A stretch of DNA of 64,000 bases from Turnera subulata (taxonomy: Eukaryota > Streptophyta > Magnoliopsida > Malpighiales > Passifloraceae): NCBI GenBank assembly GCA_028386065.3, contig JAKUCV010007224.1, positions 54,121 through 118,120 on the forward strand, given 5' to 3'. The notes below the pieces were generated by a model, which did no database searches, was not told where the DNA came from, and was given only the letters and a program-made list of their open reading frames with translations. Below, one piece after another: positions 45,965-57,484 of the stretch (the stretch's first letter is position 1; every line of letters starts with the position of its first letter). A program made the translations under genes and the position numbers.

Positions 45965-46109
45965 TGGATAAAGAGTGGCGGAAGAAGAGACGTTCTGATG
46001 AAGTAGATGAGAGCACCGAGAGTGGTAGATTCAGCAGCAACAGTGGAAGCACTAAAAGCACTGCTAGCAGCAGCAGCTCCACTAGAAGTTCCAGCAGGAA
46101 TGACACCAG
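45965..46109 (+). pseudogene. Possible captured exon, unknown gene
   Basis: Bounded by an acceptor-like TTCTACAG before 45965 and a donor-like CAG/GTATTT after 46109. One frame reads through as a lysine/arginine-rich then serine-rich peptide (KEWRKKRRSDEVDESTES). Another gives an alanine-rich peptide (VDSAATVEALKALLAAAAP). Neither matches the cationic amino acid transporter family as I know it, so this may come from a different gene. Confidence 0.4.
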
Positions 46110-46649
46110 GTATTTATTTGGCTATGTCCACAATTTTAATTATGAGTTCTTCATTAGTTGTTAATTACTTATTATTTGTTTTTAAAAGCATTTTAGATGC
46201 ATAATCTTCCCGTTCTTGGCGGTTGCATTTGGACATAAAGTTATATTCGTGGTATTCCAGACAAACTAATTTAGATCTGATATAGTTTAGATTTTATCAT
46301 TTTTTTTGTTTGTCTGAAACAGAGTGTACAAAGCAGGGGAATGTCCACTTCATATCATCTAACTGTTGACTGATTACAATCTTGTCTTATAGATCATAAA
46401 AGTGGGAAAACGTGAGAATTGCCACAATAACTTGGAACGGGGTGGATTTGTTAATTTCCTGTACAACAGTACTATTAGATATTATAAATATTCAAAAGAA
46501 GCAATATTTCAAGAGAACAGTTTTCCTCTGGGAGGCATGCACCTTTTTGATTTCTTTTCTTTTTCCTCTGGCATTGGTATTATTTGTACAGTTTTGGCTT
46601 TTATGGTCTTTTTTTTTTATGCTATGTTTGCCATATCATTGTTGTGCAG

Positions 46650-47756
46650 GTGAAAAATCCCCAACGAGACCTACCTCTGGGCATAGGTCTTGCACTGTCC
46701 ATTTGTTGTGGTTTATACATGCTGGTATCTATTGTTACTGTTGGTCTGGTGCCGTACTTTGCAATGGACCCAGGTACCCCCTATCTCTTCTGCATTTGCT
46801 AGCCATGGGATGCAATGGGGAGCGTAAGTTTGTTTATTTCTTGATGCACCTGCCACCTTGCACGGTTTGTTGATTAAGTTTCCCTAGTGCTATAGAACAG
46901 TTTTCTTGTCATCGTCTTTCCTGTGATGCAGATACATAGTAACATCTCTCCCCATCCAAATAACGGCGTGGTATGATCATGTGGAATGCTGACTGCCATG
47001 GTGGGTCCTGGGCAACATGCTTCATGTACTTGTATTAAGATAAACAAAACAAATGCTCAAGTAATGTGATTTCTAAAATTTCCTCGTTTACCATAATATT
47101 TAATGTCGTACTCTTGCTTTCAAAACAAGATGACCATATCTTATGCAACATATGTTTTAATAGCACTACTGGATTACGAAAAATACAGCTGCTTTGCTTA
47201 GCTGTAGATTTTATAGCTTGGGATATCTTGGACTCTGAATTGGACTGCAAAATTTATATATTCCAAAGAAGTTAGGTCTGAATTCTAGATTTGTCCTTAC
47301 TAGAAAATAATTACTCTTTAAATTTGTTTGCCTGTGAATTGTGTTTCATCATCTAGGTTCTGCCTGGAGTAGTTATCTCCTAATTGTTTACCGTTGTAGT
47401 TGTCATAAATGAAGTGAAAAGGCGGAAAATTGCTAACTGGACCATAGCATTCACAAGTGTTGGAGCATTCCTCCTCACATATGCTGCTTCAAATTTGAGT
47501 ATTCCTGGGTAGGTTGTGTTCTTATTGATTAACTGTTGTAGCTACAACGTAAAGGAACTTATACAGATGTGCACCTGCGCACACAAAGAGAAAATCTGTG
47601 GAGTTGCTCATTGCTCACTGCTCATTTTTAATTGTCGCATTAGGCTTATTCATCATACAGTGTGTGGACTTGGTGGGGCTTGTCTTCTGTATGGTCTAGT
47701 TGTGCTGACCTGTTTAGAACAAGACGATGCACGGCATAGCTTTGGGCATTCGGGAG
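46650..47756 (+). pseudogene. Cationic amino acid transporter (CAT2/3/4-like) fragment, three exons
   Basis: Exon 1 (46650-46823), after GTTGTGCAG, reads VKNPQRDLPLGIGLALSICC and continues to VGLVPYFAMDPGTP; a one-base length change in the C run near 46775 shifts the frame before SSAFASHGMQWG. It ends at a GTAAGT donor. Exon 2 (about 47400-47508) reads KRRKIANWTIAFTSVGAFLL then TYAASNLSIPG. Exon 3 (47644-47756) reads LIHHTVCGLGGACLLYGLVV then EQDDARHSFGHSG, with a GTATGT donor. These belong to the membrane part of plant APC-family CAT proteins (vacuolar-type amino acid permeases). The N-terminal half, the exon between 1 and 2 and the C-terminus are not recognised. Confidence 0.82.
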
Positions 47757-48700
47757 GTATGTGCTAGTCTATCTGGCTGTTTTTCTTCCACTTATGATGG
47801 TTGAGCTTTTATCTTAATATGGATTGGTGGAAATCCATGAATTCCCTGGCTTGAGCAAGCATGATTTGGTTGTGCATGTATCCTTGTTATTGCATTTACA
47901 GTAAGGATAATTTGTCTGTGTCAGATAAAAAGCATTTCCTATCACTCTTAAAGAATCCTAAAGTACTGAATCATCCGTTGCATGATTTAAAATGAATGAA
48001 TTCTTTGGAGATTTAAATTTCATCAATGTTTCTGTTCACCTAGGAAGAATGGGACACTTTCTCTAGTTTAGCCATCTTCGTAGGAAAAATAATGTAGCCT
48101 GTTGAGTAAAACCTACTCCGTAGCTGTATAATGGGATATTTCAACCGAATGCATTATTAGTAGACTGTATAGTAAGCTTAGTCTTTACTTGTAACAACAG
48201 TTTAACCTGCTATATGTTAAGAGTCTAGTGTTGGGCACATTCATGATTTTGTTTTGGAACAAGTTCATTTGTTTTTGTATCAACTATTTTCTTTTCCCTT
48301 CTCTGTTCATTGTACTTGTGAACAAATTGTGGTCTGTGTTTGCATCCTTGTGTAGGTACAGGTTCCAGGTGTTGGTGATGATAATGTACACATATTCCTT
48401 CCTGGCTGTTGGAACCAAAATAAGTGAAGATTTCTGTCTTGTGGGTAGCCCAAAAATCTTCCTGAGATCCACATCATGTCCAACACCATGACGCAATTGC
48501 CGTCAAAATGATATAGTGGACTTGAATTTTTTTAATTTTTGTCAAGAGTGGACTTGGATTATGTATTTAATACATATGATCCTTTATATTTAATAAAAAT
48601 TCAGTTTAAATTATTTTTTTTGTGTTATTGGTATTATTTTAAATCAGTTCTAATTGCTCTTTAAAAAAATTACAGGTCTTCTTATTTTTTTTAAAAATAT
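47757..48700 (+). other. CACTA interior without recognised exon
   Basis: AT-rich intron-like sequence. Near 48341 there is an acceptor-like TTGTGTAG followed by about 120 bases of open sequence, which does not resemble the expected next transporter exon. Confidence 0.4.
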
Positions 48701-49064
48701 AATAACACATTGCGGAGGTTAAAACCCCCAATATAACCCCCGCGAATTGCATTACGCAAAAAAGACGTGCAATTTGCGGGGGTTTTTTAATGCAATTTGC
48801 GGGGATTTTAACTCCCTCTATTTGCGGAAGTGGGTTTGAGCAAATCCATGACTGCAAATACTGGGGGTTGAAACCCCCACAAATTGCATAAAGCAAATAC
48901 CGGGGGTTGTCACGGGGTTGGCCAAAACCCCCGCAATCAATTAGTGACGGATGTAACTGTGGGGGTTTGAGCAACCCCCGCGACGGCAAATAGCGGGGGT
49001 TGAAACCCACGCAATCTGCACTAAAAAACCCCCACAAAACGCGCTCCTTTTTTGTAGTGCATGT

Positions 49065-49500
49065 CATCACTTTTCCAAGTGCAAAAGGAATGTGGCAAAG
49101 TATGGTAAAGCGAGTATCCATTGCTTGGATGGTTTCTCCAAGTACCATTTGGAATAGCTCATACTCTCGCGTCAAGTGATTGAGCATTGATTCCTTAACC
49201 TGATTTGTGCCTTCATGGGTGATGCACAACAACCTCCATATGTCATGTGCAGTTTCACAGGATCTTACCATTTGAAACTCACTCTCACTGATTCCACATA
49301 AGAGAGCGTTTTTAGCTTGAGCATCAAGCTTTGCTCTTCTCATTTCCTCTTTAGACAATAGATTCATCTCTCTTGTAGATCTACTGTAAGGATTTTGCAA
49401 GATATGCCACATCTCAATATCTTTCCCATCAAGAAAGATCTTCATCCGAAACTTCCAATAGTCAAAGTTTGTCCCATCAAAGTATGATGCCTTGTTGATG
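49065..49500 (-). pseudogene. Copia F gag, N-terminal part
   Basis: Reads FDGTNFDYWKFRMKIFLDGK, WHILQNPYSRSTREMNLLS, AKNALLCGISESEF, TAHDIWRLLCITHEGTNQV and MLNHLTREYELFQM, then stops at the CACTA insertion. This is the conserved core of copia gag (UBN2-like, capsid). The start ATG near 49500 is one base out of frame with the main reading. Confidence 0.8.
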
Positions 49501-49570
49501 CTTCAAAAGCCATGATCATTGTCTCTGAATTTTACTCCTTTGGACTGAGAACGTAGCTCCGCTACTAATT

Positions 49571-49584
49571 ATTGTGATACCAAA
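49571..49584 (-). promoter_or_regulatory. Primer binding site of copia F
   Basis: On the minus strand TTTGGTATCACAAT: the first bases match the initiator tRNA-Met site TGGTATCA, the rest do not. Confidence 0.55.
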
Positions 49585-49589
49585 TCTTT

Positions 49590-50542
49590 ATAGCGCTCGG
49601 TGAGTGTTGTGAAGCAGGAATGCGAGAAAGGGGAGTAAGAGAGAATGAACACAAGTGATTTAGAGTGGTTCCCCCTCACTAGGTACTCCACTACCTAAAG
49701 GTTCCTCCCTTTAGAATTTCAAAACACTCATTATCCTTAGGTTTTTGTGGGTTCAACCTTAACCTTTACAATCACAAGCTTTTCTAGGCTAAGCTCAAAC
49801 TTTTACTTGCTTTTCACAGGCTAAGCTCTGCCTACCCTCAAATCTAATTCTACACTTGAGTACCCAGCAAATCTAGTCCAAGACTTGCTTACAAATTACC
49901 CTATGAATGTGTTTTGCAATGTAAGCAGAAAAATCAGATCAGATACCACGATTTCAAGCACAAGTCTACACTCAAATTTTTGCACGATAGTTGGGATAAA
50001 TCTTCAGAGGTGTAATGGACCTTTTTTATAGAATCTGAGTGTGGGGGAAAGCAGCTGCAATGGATCCTTGTACTCTTAGTTGACTTTAGTTCATTAAAGC
50101 TTCAGTTTAGTACCGTTGCGCCATGTCAACTCCTTGGTTGCAAAGTATTATCAAATCTGGAAATTTTGGACCACCTTCTTGAGTAGAGTAAGAGTTAGGT
50201 GGGAAAGTCTTCTGCACTTCTATAAAGTCTTCCCTCTTACTTGTTTATTAATTCAAACCGTTGAAAGTGGATTTTAATTGCTTGGAGGACCACACGCAAC
50301 TTGCACAAAAAGGTTGAAAGTGACAGCTCGCAGATATGGTTGCAACAAAAACCATCTGGCGTGTTTCTGAAATATGGTTTTAGCAAAAACCATAATTCTT
50401 CCTGTAAACTAAAATCAACACAAGGAAAGCTCAAAGCAATCTTGTTATTTGTTAGCCATCAAAACGAATTAATCATCATGACAAAACATGGTTAATTCAC
50501 TAATCAACATTAGGAGGTGATTAACTCAATTTTTGGTCAACA
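49590..50542 (-). repeat. Copia F 5' LTR
   Basis: On the minus strand it begins TGTTGACCAAAAATTGAG (50542 inward), a common copia LTR start. It ends next to the primer site at about 49590; this inner end is uncertain. No ORF. Confidence 0.6.
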
Positions 50543-51303
50543 TAATGCACGGGATAGTGTACTAGTTTTGAAATGTAAGTAGCAACAATAAGGTTGTTGC
50601 TTAAATACTCATATCATACAAGTTAGTCTTGTGTAATATATAAGATATGATCTTACATGATAGATGTCTTTTCTGACATGTCTTGATTTCAATAACCATA
50701 CATGCTTTCATGACAAATTATAAAATTGATTTTGGTTAAATTTTATATGGCTTTATTCTTGTGACTGAATAATGCTAGATTTGGTCATACGGACCAATTA
50801 ATAATGCATGGTTAGGAAATAATGTTTGCCTTTTGGCATTACACAAGTAGAATTGTCTGCTTGTAAGTGTTATCTAGCCGATTATCGACCATTCGGGATA
50901 AAGTGATTGAAGCTAGTTCTTCATTGCTCTTTCTCCGTTTGGACATCTATGGGTCTATTCACATTTGGACTAGGCATAAAGCATGTTATTCATTATTTTT
51001 TCTTCATTATGCCCAATTACATCTATTTAATTTTCTTATTTTTTTTGGATACATTAAGTTGTTTCTAAAGCTATATGAGCCTAACAGAAAATTAATTAGA
51101 TATGAAGATATAAGATCTTAACGCTAATTGTGATCGTTTTGTCGATCCAATTAGTGGGGTATGTGATGAAAAGGGATAGTGTATTACTTGACTATTCCTA
51201 ATAATCTATGATAACATGTATTATAGAGTGACGTGATGGAATGCTTCTGTAACGGTTATGTAAATGAGGACACAAACTTTATTGCCACATAGGTAATATT
51301 TAA
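50543..51303. other. AT-rich sequence, no gene seen
   Basis: Short frames only. May be part of the 5' region of the copia relic that follows. Confidence 0.5.
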
Positions 51304-53400
51304 TTGATTGCTTCCTATATACTTAACAGAATGCCTGCACAGTCTGTTACAACTACTCTACATGTGTTGTGGACTAGAATGCTACTCACCAAGTGTTTTA
51401 GTAACCTTAAAAGTTGTGCAGTTTATACACTTTATTTCTCTCTAACTGGCAAAATTTGCCTTGAGAGGAATACAAAGTGTCTTTATGAGATACTTACTAA
51501 CCTCACGGGTTATAAATTTATAAGCCAGCAAAATAGTGGGAGCTTAACTAAGTTTAAACCACAAGATGTCACATTCTTAGTAAATGAGTTTCTTAAGAAG
51601 GGTGGGGTAGGTTAAGGCCTATCTTTATTTGAGAAAGAGGATTAAGACGTGCAAAGAATACTTCATTTGGGTGAGAGGATTTTAATAGATGATGAATTAG
51701 TTTCTCATCAATAAACTTCCTCATCATCAAGTCCGAATAAAAGTAATCTTGTTGTAACCTTGTTATTTCAAGTGGGAGTGGTAGAGATAGATCTTGTTCT
51801 CAGTGGGAGTGAAGTTAGCCTTTTAATCCGAGTGGGAGCCATGTTGATCCAAATGGGAACAACATACTCGAATCACAATTAAGTGTGATTCTCATAAAAG
51901 GCTGTCATTGATGATTTGACATAAAAGATAGTGGGTCTTTTATGATATTCCTACAAGATGAGCCTAGAAGAGACTGTCTCAAAATCCTTCTAAAAAAAAT
52001 GGACAAAAGCACTTAAAAAAAAAAGATGGAGTCAATGAGAGTCAATAAAGTTTAAAAACTAGTTGATCTCATTGAAGGACATAATGTCATTGGGAACAAA
52101 TGAATTCTCAAAAGCAAACTTAAGGCTAATGGCATAGTTGAAAAATTTAAGACTCAATTAGTAGTGAAAAGGTAAACTACAAAAAGAGATAGATTACAAA
52201 GAATCAATCTCAGTTTCTGTGAGTTTTACCTATGTATGGATGTTTTTAGTTATTTTTTCAAACTTAGACCTTGGATTGCATCAAATGGATGTAATAATGC
52301 ATTTCCCAAATGGAGATTGAATGAAACAGAATGTGTATTGAATGAAACAAAATGTGTTTCATTGAAGAGGACCACAAACATAAGGTTTTTAGACTTTGAA
52401 GTCTATATTAGTCTCTATTCTTCAAGGCATGTACCAAGTAAGTTTGTAATTTACATACAGTATGTATACGATATACTTATAGTTAGAAATGACATGGAGT
52501 TAATCAGCGAAGTAAAGGACCTAGTTGTCATCTCAATCAAGATAAATTATATAGATAAAGATTGCATATAAGCTTGAAATTAAGATTTCAAGATATTGTT
52601 TCAAGAAATTATTGTATTTCTCGTATGAGAATTACCCTAATAATGCTTTGGAATAATACAATATGCATCAAAGTAATCCTATCTAAACTCCTATCAATAA
52701 ATGCCATACTTTGAGAAATCATATGTCCTAAGACTCCTGATGAGAGTGATAAATAAACCAAGTTCCATAACAGAGTGCAGTCAGAAGTTTGTTTTACACT
52801 GTGGTGTATGATATACTAGATATTGGTTCAGCAAATGGCTTAAGAGATAGATGTCAATCTGACCTATATCTAGCACATTAGAAGCAGTTAAAAAGGATCA
52901 TGTGATGTCTAAAGAAGTTTGTTGATTACATCTTTGTCACCAAATAGGGAGAGGTCCTTCTTGGTTGAATACATAAGTTTTGATTATGGAAAAGATCTAG
53001 ATGGTAAAAAAGTCTACATCTGGATATATGCACATAACATGTGTACTCTAAATGATAGTGCCATATTATAAAGTAGTAAGAAATGAACATATGTATTCTT
53101 GTCTGCGATTGAGGCTAAATGTGTGGCTCTCGCTTCGGCAGTGTAAAAGTCATTTGGTTGAATAAGTTCTTGGATTATGTGATGGATAATGCATAGAATA
53201 CTAAGCCAATGTTAATAAATTATGATAGTGAGGCTGCAATTTTCTTTGCCAAGAATAGTTAGTTTCACCAAATAAATAGATATCAGATACAACTATACAA
53301 AAGGCATTGTTGTATGTAAGGTTGTGAATGTGAAGTACCTGTCTATAAGAGACAAGTGAGTTGATGCACTAGTTAAGCCTTTGCTATAGGATGTGTTTAT
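51304..53400 (+). pseudogene. Old copia pol relic (integrase end, RT, RNase H)
   Basis: Heavily decayed plus-strand pol. 51304-51540 resembles the end of integrase (ASYILNRMPAQSV). 52100-52180 reads KLKANGIVEKFKTQLVVKR, and 52236-52540 contains an RT trace ending in YVYDILIVRNDMELISEV, where the catalytic second aspartate position has changed. 53110-53290 has EAKCVALASAV and SEAAIFFAKNS from RNase H. Stops occur throughout. Not the same family as elements E and G. Confidence 0.65.
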
Positions 53401-54492
53401 GTAACATATTAGGTATTAAAATTGAGTAGGCTTAAGTACTTCACTTTATGCTTCTTATTTTCCCAAAGTTGGCAACCTATGTTTAATGTTCTTGCTATCA
53501 AATAAGTTGATTTGCATACATACATATGGATGGATGTTATGTATATTCTTCAATTTATTTAAGCGTATGTCCAGTAGACACGAGGTTAGCCCTCTCACAT
53601 GGGTAACCGCCTCTTTATCTTAGTGATCAGTGGAGATGAGACATATTTTAAGCAAAATTATCAGACGGATAATTTGAGAGCTTGTGGCTTAAAATTATGA
53701 ATGTCGACTATATAATGAAAGAATGTCATTTTAACGGTGGAATGTGTTCACCGAGTCTACTTAGTGGGTCAGAAGTGAGTTCAAGTTGATATGTAGATCG
53801 AGGAACTCAAATTTAAATACATATGGTGTCTAATTATCATCTGTACAACATTCCTTATAGGAAAGACATACGCTCCACGAGAAAGGAGAAAATGCTATAG
53901 CACATGCTTCATACCATGTGTGCGATTTGCCGACCAAACGGATTTAGATAAGTTCAATCTCCACTTATTATTGTGTGAGACCTTGAGCCTCTGTGGTGGC
54001 TCTACTGTGTACCCTCAGGACTCCGATCAGGTACTTGAGAATCAGCTTGATGTTTGCTAGCTTAGTGTGTTTCCAAAGGACCATGAACACTGATTCGGTC
54101 TGGCGGGACATGTCTAGAAAAGTAAGTTAAGTTGAGTTAAGGGGATCGTGAGAAGAGGAAGAATATTTCCAGAATCATATTAGTTTGTATTCACCGGTGC
54201 ACCAGTTATGACATACGGTTATAATTATGAATAAAATGTATATTTAAAAGAGAGATCTTCGGCAGATTTCTACTGTGATTTATGATCTAGGGTACTTGCA
54301 TACTTTTTAATCTACTTGCAGGTTTATTCTAGATGAGAGGCTATATATTCCTAACAAATGCATAGCATTTAGCTCTCATAGTATGCTGGTCGCACGATTT
54401 TACTTCCCAATATGGATGTTTGCAGTTTCTGATAAGAATATTTTTCTCATGATTGTGTTTATGACCAACCCATTACGTGTGAGTAGGAGATG
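53401..54492 (+). other. Decayed copia non-coding sequence
   Basis: Follows the RNase H relic. No ORF of note. It ends in GTGAGTAGGAGA, a purine-rich tract at the start of the next feature. Confidence 0.35.
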
Positions 54493-54830
54493 TTGGAAAT
54501 TAGTGAGTCCACCTATAAGGGATGTTCACTTAAGCCCAACTGGGGCCCAACTTGTACAGTACATAAGCCACCACTAAGGGGAGGTTAAGGTAGACTTGCA
54601 TAACTGATAACACAAACCTACATAACACTGCAATTCTAGAGTATAGACCATAGAGATAAAGAGGCCGATCCGATATACTATGAGGGTATCCACCGACCAG
54701 TATTCTAAGTCGTGGATCCCGATCCTGATAATCGCTTCCGCTTCACTGCTAGGAGATACAAGTAAGTCTCCTGCATCCGTTCTATATATATGTGTATAGA
54801 ATCCTTCAAAAAGAGATAAAGAGAAGAGAC
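54493..54830 (+). repeat. Probable copia LTR start
   Basis: TGTTGGAAATTAGTGAGTCC directly after a purine tract looks like a polypurine tract and 3' LTR start of a plant copia element. The end was not located. Confidence 0.4.
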
Positions 54831-55629
54831 AAAGAGATTTGCAGGAGTATGTCCACTACTCAAAAAGTCGAACTTGAGATTTCTAACCTTCACTATACTT
54901 GAATTTTAAAAGGTTCAACCACAACACTTACAAATTTTTTTCTCTAGGTTAGGCTCAAACCTATCACTCACCATAAATCCTTCAGATTCGATGAATCCCA
55001 CCTTAGTAGAACTAATCCCAAGCCCTACTAAGATGTGTATAACTCTCAGAATAAGGTATCTTCAATGAGTAATTGAAGAAGATTTATAATTAAGCTCAAT
55101 ACTTAAGATTTTACAATTTCGGCTCAATGGAGAACTGCAATTATAACTCAAACTTTCTGATCAATAGAACTTCACAGTAAGCAACTCTAAGTTGAGTACT
55201 TCAATCTTGCTTCAATTTATAGAGGCTAGGGAAGAAGAAGCCTCTAGATCCAATGGTCATAAGTCATATTTAGCTTCATCGGAATCTAGCATGAATGGTG
55301 CCAGAACGTTCATATTCAAAATTTTCAACTGGTTGACTGACACATGTTAGCTTATTCCTAGGTTTGATCATACTATGTTGGGCTGAATTGAAAGGATCCG
55401 TTGTGAAAGGTTTCTGTACCTTTTATTATGCTTCTGTAGAGATCAAATAAGTAGTATACTAGTTTTATATGTATGGGAGCTATCTTAGCATGTGACTTCA
55501 AAACTCAAGGTCACTAAGGTCGGTTAAAAGCGACCTTTCATACATGCTCACCCAACAACCAGTTCCACTCACTCCAAACTTCAAGGATCCAGATCACATG
55601 TTTATTCAGATGTTAGAGAGTAGAATATA
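54831..55629. repeat. LTR-like relic related to the copia F LTR
   Basis: The stretch around 54910-54965 (GGTTCAACC...CTCTAGGTTAGGCTCAAAC) resembles 49745-49800 of the copia F LTR in order and wording, with strong divergence. No gene. Confidence 0.35.
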
Positions 55630-55864
55630 ATAAATAATCTTAACGGCCAACGAGAGTTGGCTTAGTTGGTTGAGGTTCAGTAAGCACTCCCATTAGGTTG
55701 AGAGTTCGAACCCCACCGACCGTCCCTCTTGGTGGGTAATCTGTAAATACCACTGTAAGCGCCCGCTGGGCCCGGTGGTTTGCCCTGGCCCTGGACTGGG
55801 GGAGCCTCCCCTCAACCTAAACTTTTAAAAAAAAAAGTTACCAAAAAAATAAATAATCTTAACG
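55630..55864 (+). mobile_element. tRNA-derived SINE with 16-bp target duplication
   Basis: The body, 55646-55848, is flanked by identical ATAAATAATCTTAACG (55630-55645 and 55849-55864). RNA polymerase III promoter boxes: A-box TGGCTTAGTTG (55658-55668) and B-box GAGTTCGAACCCC (55702-55714). A GC-rich tRNA-unrelated part and an A-rich tail (55827-55836 and on) follow. All parts of a SINE are present, and the perfect duplication suggests a fairly recent insertion. Confidence 0.92.
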
Positions 55865-56011
55865 ATAGATTGTCATAATCAAAACCAATTTAGCTCATGG
55901 TTAAGTAATTAAGCTTAAGAGTCGATTATTACTAGTTGGCCTATTAATCAAACACTAATTGTGCATGCTAATTAACTTAACCCAACACAAACCACCAAAT
56001 TACAAACCAAG

Positions 56012-56090
56012 ACAAATGGTTAGTGAGATTCGAACTCTGAACCTAATAGAATTACAAACCTCAACCAGCTAAGCCATTGATTGTTAGCTA
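56012..56090 (-). mobile_element. SINE head fragment, opposite strand
   Basis: On the minus strand TGGCTTAGCTGG (56076-56065) and CAGAGTTCGAATCTC (56039-56025) are A- and B-box matches closely related to the SINE 200 bp away. The tail and the target duplication were not found. Confidence 0.6.
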
Positions 56091-56099
56091 ACATGGCTT

Positions 56100-56570
56100 T
56101 AATTTGTGTAAATTGTGAATCCATCTATTGTGTCACGCGATAATTTGTATACATAACATTTTCTCAATTAGTATGATACAATTTAATATGTTAATATTTT
56201 TTAATTATTTAGTAAATATTTATGAAAAAATTTAATATTCCATCCTTAAATTAAATACAAACTCTTAAAATTTCATGTTATTTTTTTTAGTAAAGAATTT
56301 CATGATATTAAGACTATATCTCTTGGAGTTTTACAAACCATTAGAATTCCATGGTATAAAGAATATGCCTCTTGATGTTTTTTTTTTATTTAGACAATGT
56401 TTTTTAGCTATCCTAACATTAAGTACAAAAAAGATTGTTGTGATAATAGGGCTCCCGAATACTTCGGGTTTCTCTCTCGACTCGTTCGAGTTTTTTCTCC
56501 CTTTTTAGGGTTTTCTCCTTTCGTGGGCTTCTCTCCCTATCTAGGGTTTCTTTTCTGTTCTACTACTTCC
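56100..56570. other. AT-rich sequence, then a pyrimidine-rich leader
   Basis: No gene to about 56450. From 56450 to 56590 repeated TTTCTC/AGGGTTT sequence leads into the ORF1-like frame and may be its 5' untranslated region. Confidence 0.45.
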
Positions 56571-56625
56571 TTTGATCTTCTCTAGTTGGATACGTACGAG
56601 GGTTTGGTGTGTTTGGCTGGAAGGG

Positions 56626-57484
56626 ATGGCGACTGGGGGTAGCCGTGAGGATGTGGAGGAGGGTCGGTATGGGCGGTTGCGACAAGATCATATTGAGTCG
56701 GAAGCCGAGGTTGTAGTGGTAGATGACGATGGTGAGGAAGAGCAGGACCTGTCTGCCGAGCTATGCCTGATAGCAAAGCTGTGGACGGAGAGGCCTTTTA
56801 ATGCCCCTGCCTTATGAACACTATGAAACAGGTGTGGCGACCTGTGCACGGGATTGAGGTCTCACAACAGGAACGCAATCTCTTTGCTTTTCAGTTTTTT
56901 CATTGGAGGGATAAGCAGAGAGTGGTGGAGAACGAGCCCTGGAATTTTAATGATCAAGTGGTACTTTTGAAGGAGATGACTGGCGAGGGACAACCCTCTT
57001 CACTGCAATTTTTTACTGTTCCATTGTGGGTGAGAGTGTATGATGTTCCTTTTAATCAACGCTCTGAAAAGATGGTTCAAGCTCTTGCTTCAAAGATTGG
57101 GGTTTTCCAGGGGCTGGAGGAAGACTGTAATATGAAGAGAGGCAAATTCATTCGATTCAGATTGTTGTTTGATGTGAGGAGGCCTCTGGTTCGGGGTTCT
57201 ATGCTGGTGGGGAAGTCTAAGGAGGCGGTCTGGGTGTTTTTCAAATACGAGAGACTTCCCTTTTTCTGTTTCTATTGTGGCTACCTTGGCCATATTGATC
57301 GAGAATGTGTAGAGGGGGACGATGAAGAGTTGAATTTGAAGGACACTCCCTATGGCAATTGGCTCCGTGCTTCCCCTATGAAACTGGTTGGGCCGCGTTT
57401 TAGTAGGGAGGAGGTCAATCCACCGGTGAGGAGAAAGTTGGTTTTCAAGTCTTCTTTGGCATCCTCTAATTTGTTGCCCCGACC
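56626..57484 (+). pseudogene. LINE ORF1-like protein (DUF4283 plus zinc knuckle), truncated
   Basis: Starts at ATG 56626 and reads 63 codons to a TGA at 56815-56817. The downstream frame, overlapping by four bases (56814 on), carries the rest, so a single-base change split it. DUF4283-type segments: KQVWRPVHGIEV, LFAFQFFHWRDKQRV, PLWVRVYDVPFNQRS and KRGKFIRFRLLFDVRRPL. The zinc knuckle is CFYCGYLGHIDREC, about 57268-57309. Copia G cuts it at 57485. Proteins of this layout are usual ORF1 products of plant L1-type LINEs, though stand-alone genes also exist. Confidence 0.75.

Larger units (their letters stand above)
44497..49061. mobile_element. Non-autonomous CACTA transposon carrying host gene fragments
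   Basis: The right end, read inward on the minus strand, is CACTACAAAAAAGGAGCGCG, a classic CACTA terminus. The left end, CAATAAAAAAAAGGATTC, aligns to it with a few changes. A 3-bp duplication TGT lies outside (44494-44496, 49062-49064), and the copia F gag reading continues across the site. Both ends carry subterminal motifs of the GCGGGGGTT/AACCCCCGC type (44540-44650 and 48715-49040). No transposase is present. Between them lies intron-containing sequence of a cationic amino acid transporter gene. Confidence 0.8.
35400..50542 (-). mobile_element. Copia element F (SIRE-like), carrying two nested insertions
   Basis: A minus-strand copia gag is spread over four pieces: start to middle at 49500-49065, a short middle piece at 44493-44328, the knuckle and coiled-coil region at 36288-35585, and a tail ending near 35400, where element C copy 2 abuts. 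The breaks are caused by a CACTA element (44497-49061) and copia element E (36289-44327). The 5' LTR is 49590-50542. Pol and the 3' LTR are missing from the window. Confidence 0.75.

Noticed and set aside
46584..46802. Intact small membrane protein gene
   Set aside because: This is one CAT exon plus intron sequence; the frame is broken in the C run near 46775 before the conserved exon end.
48639..49445. 268-codon minus-strand frame as one gene
   Set aside because: Only 49445-49065 is copia gag; the rest is accidental read-through into the CACTA end.
55646..55760. Functional tRNA gene
   Set aside because: A- and B-boxes are present but there is no cloverleaf, and the A-rich tail with target duplication identifies a SINE.
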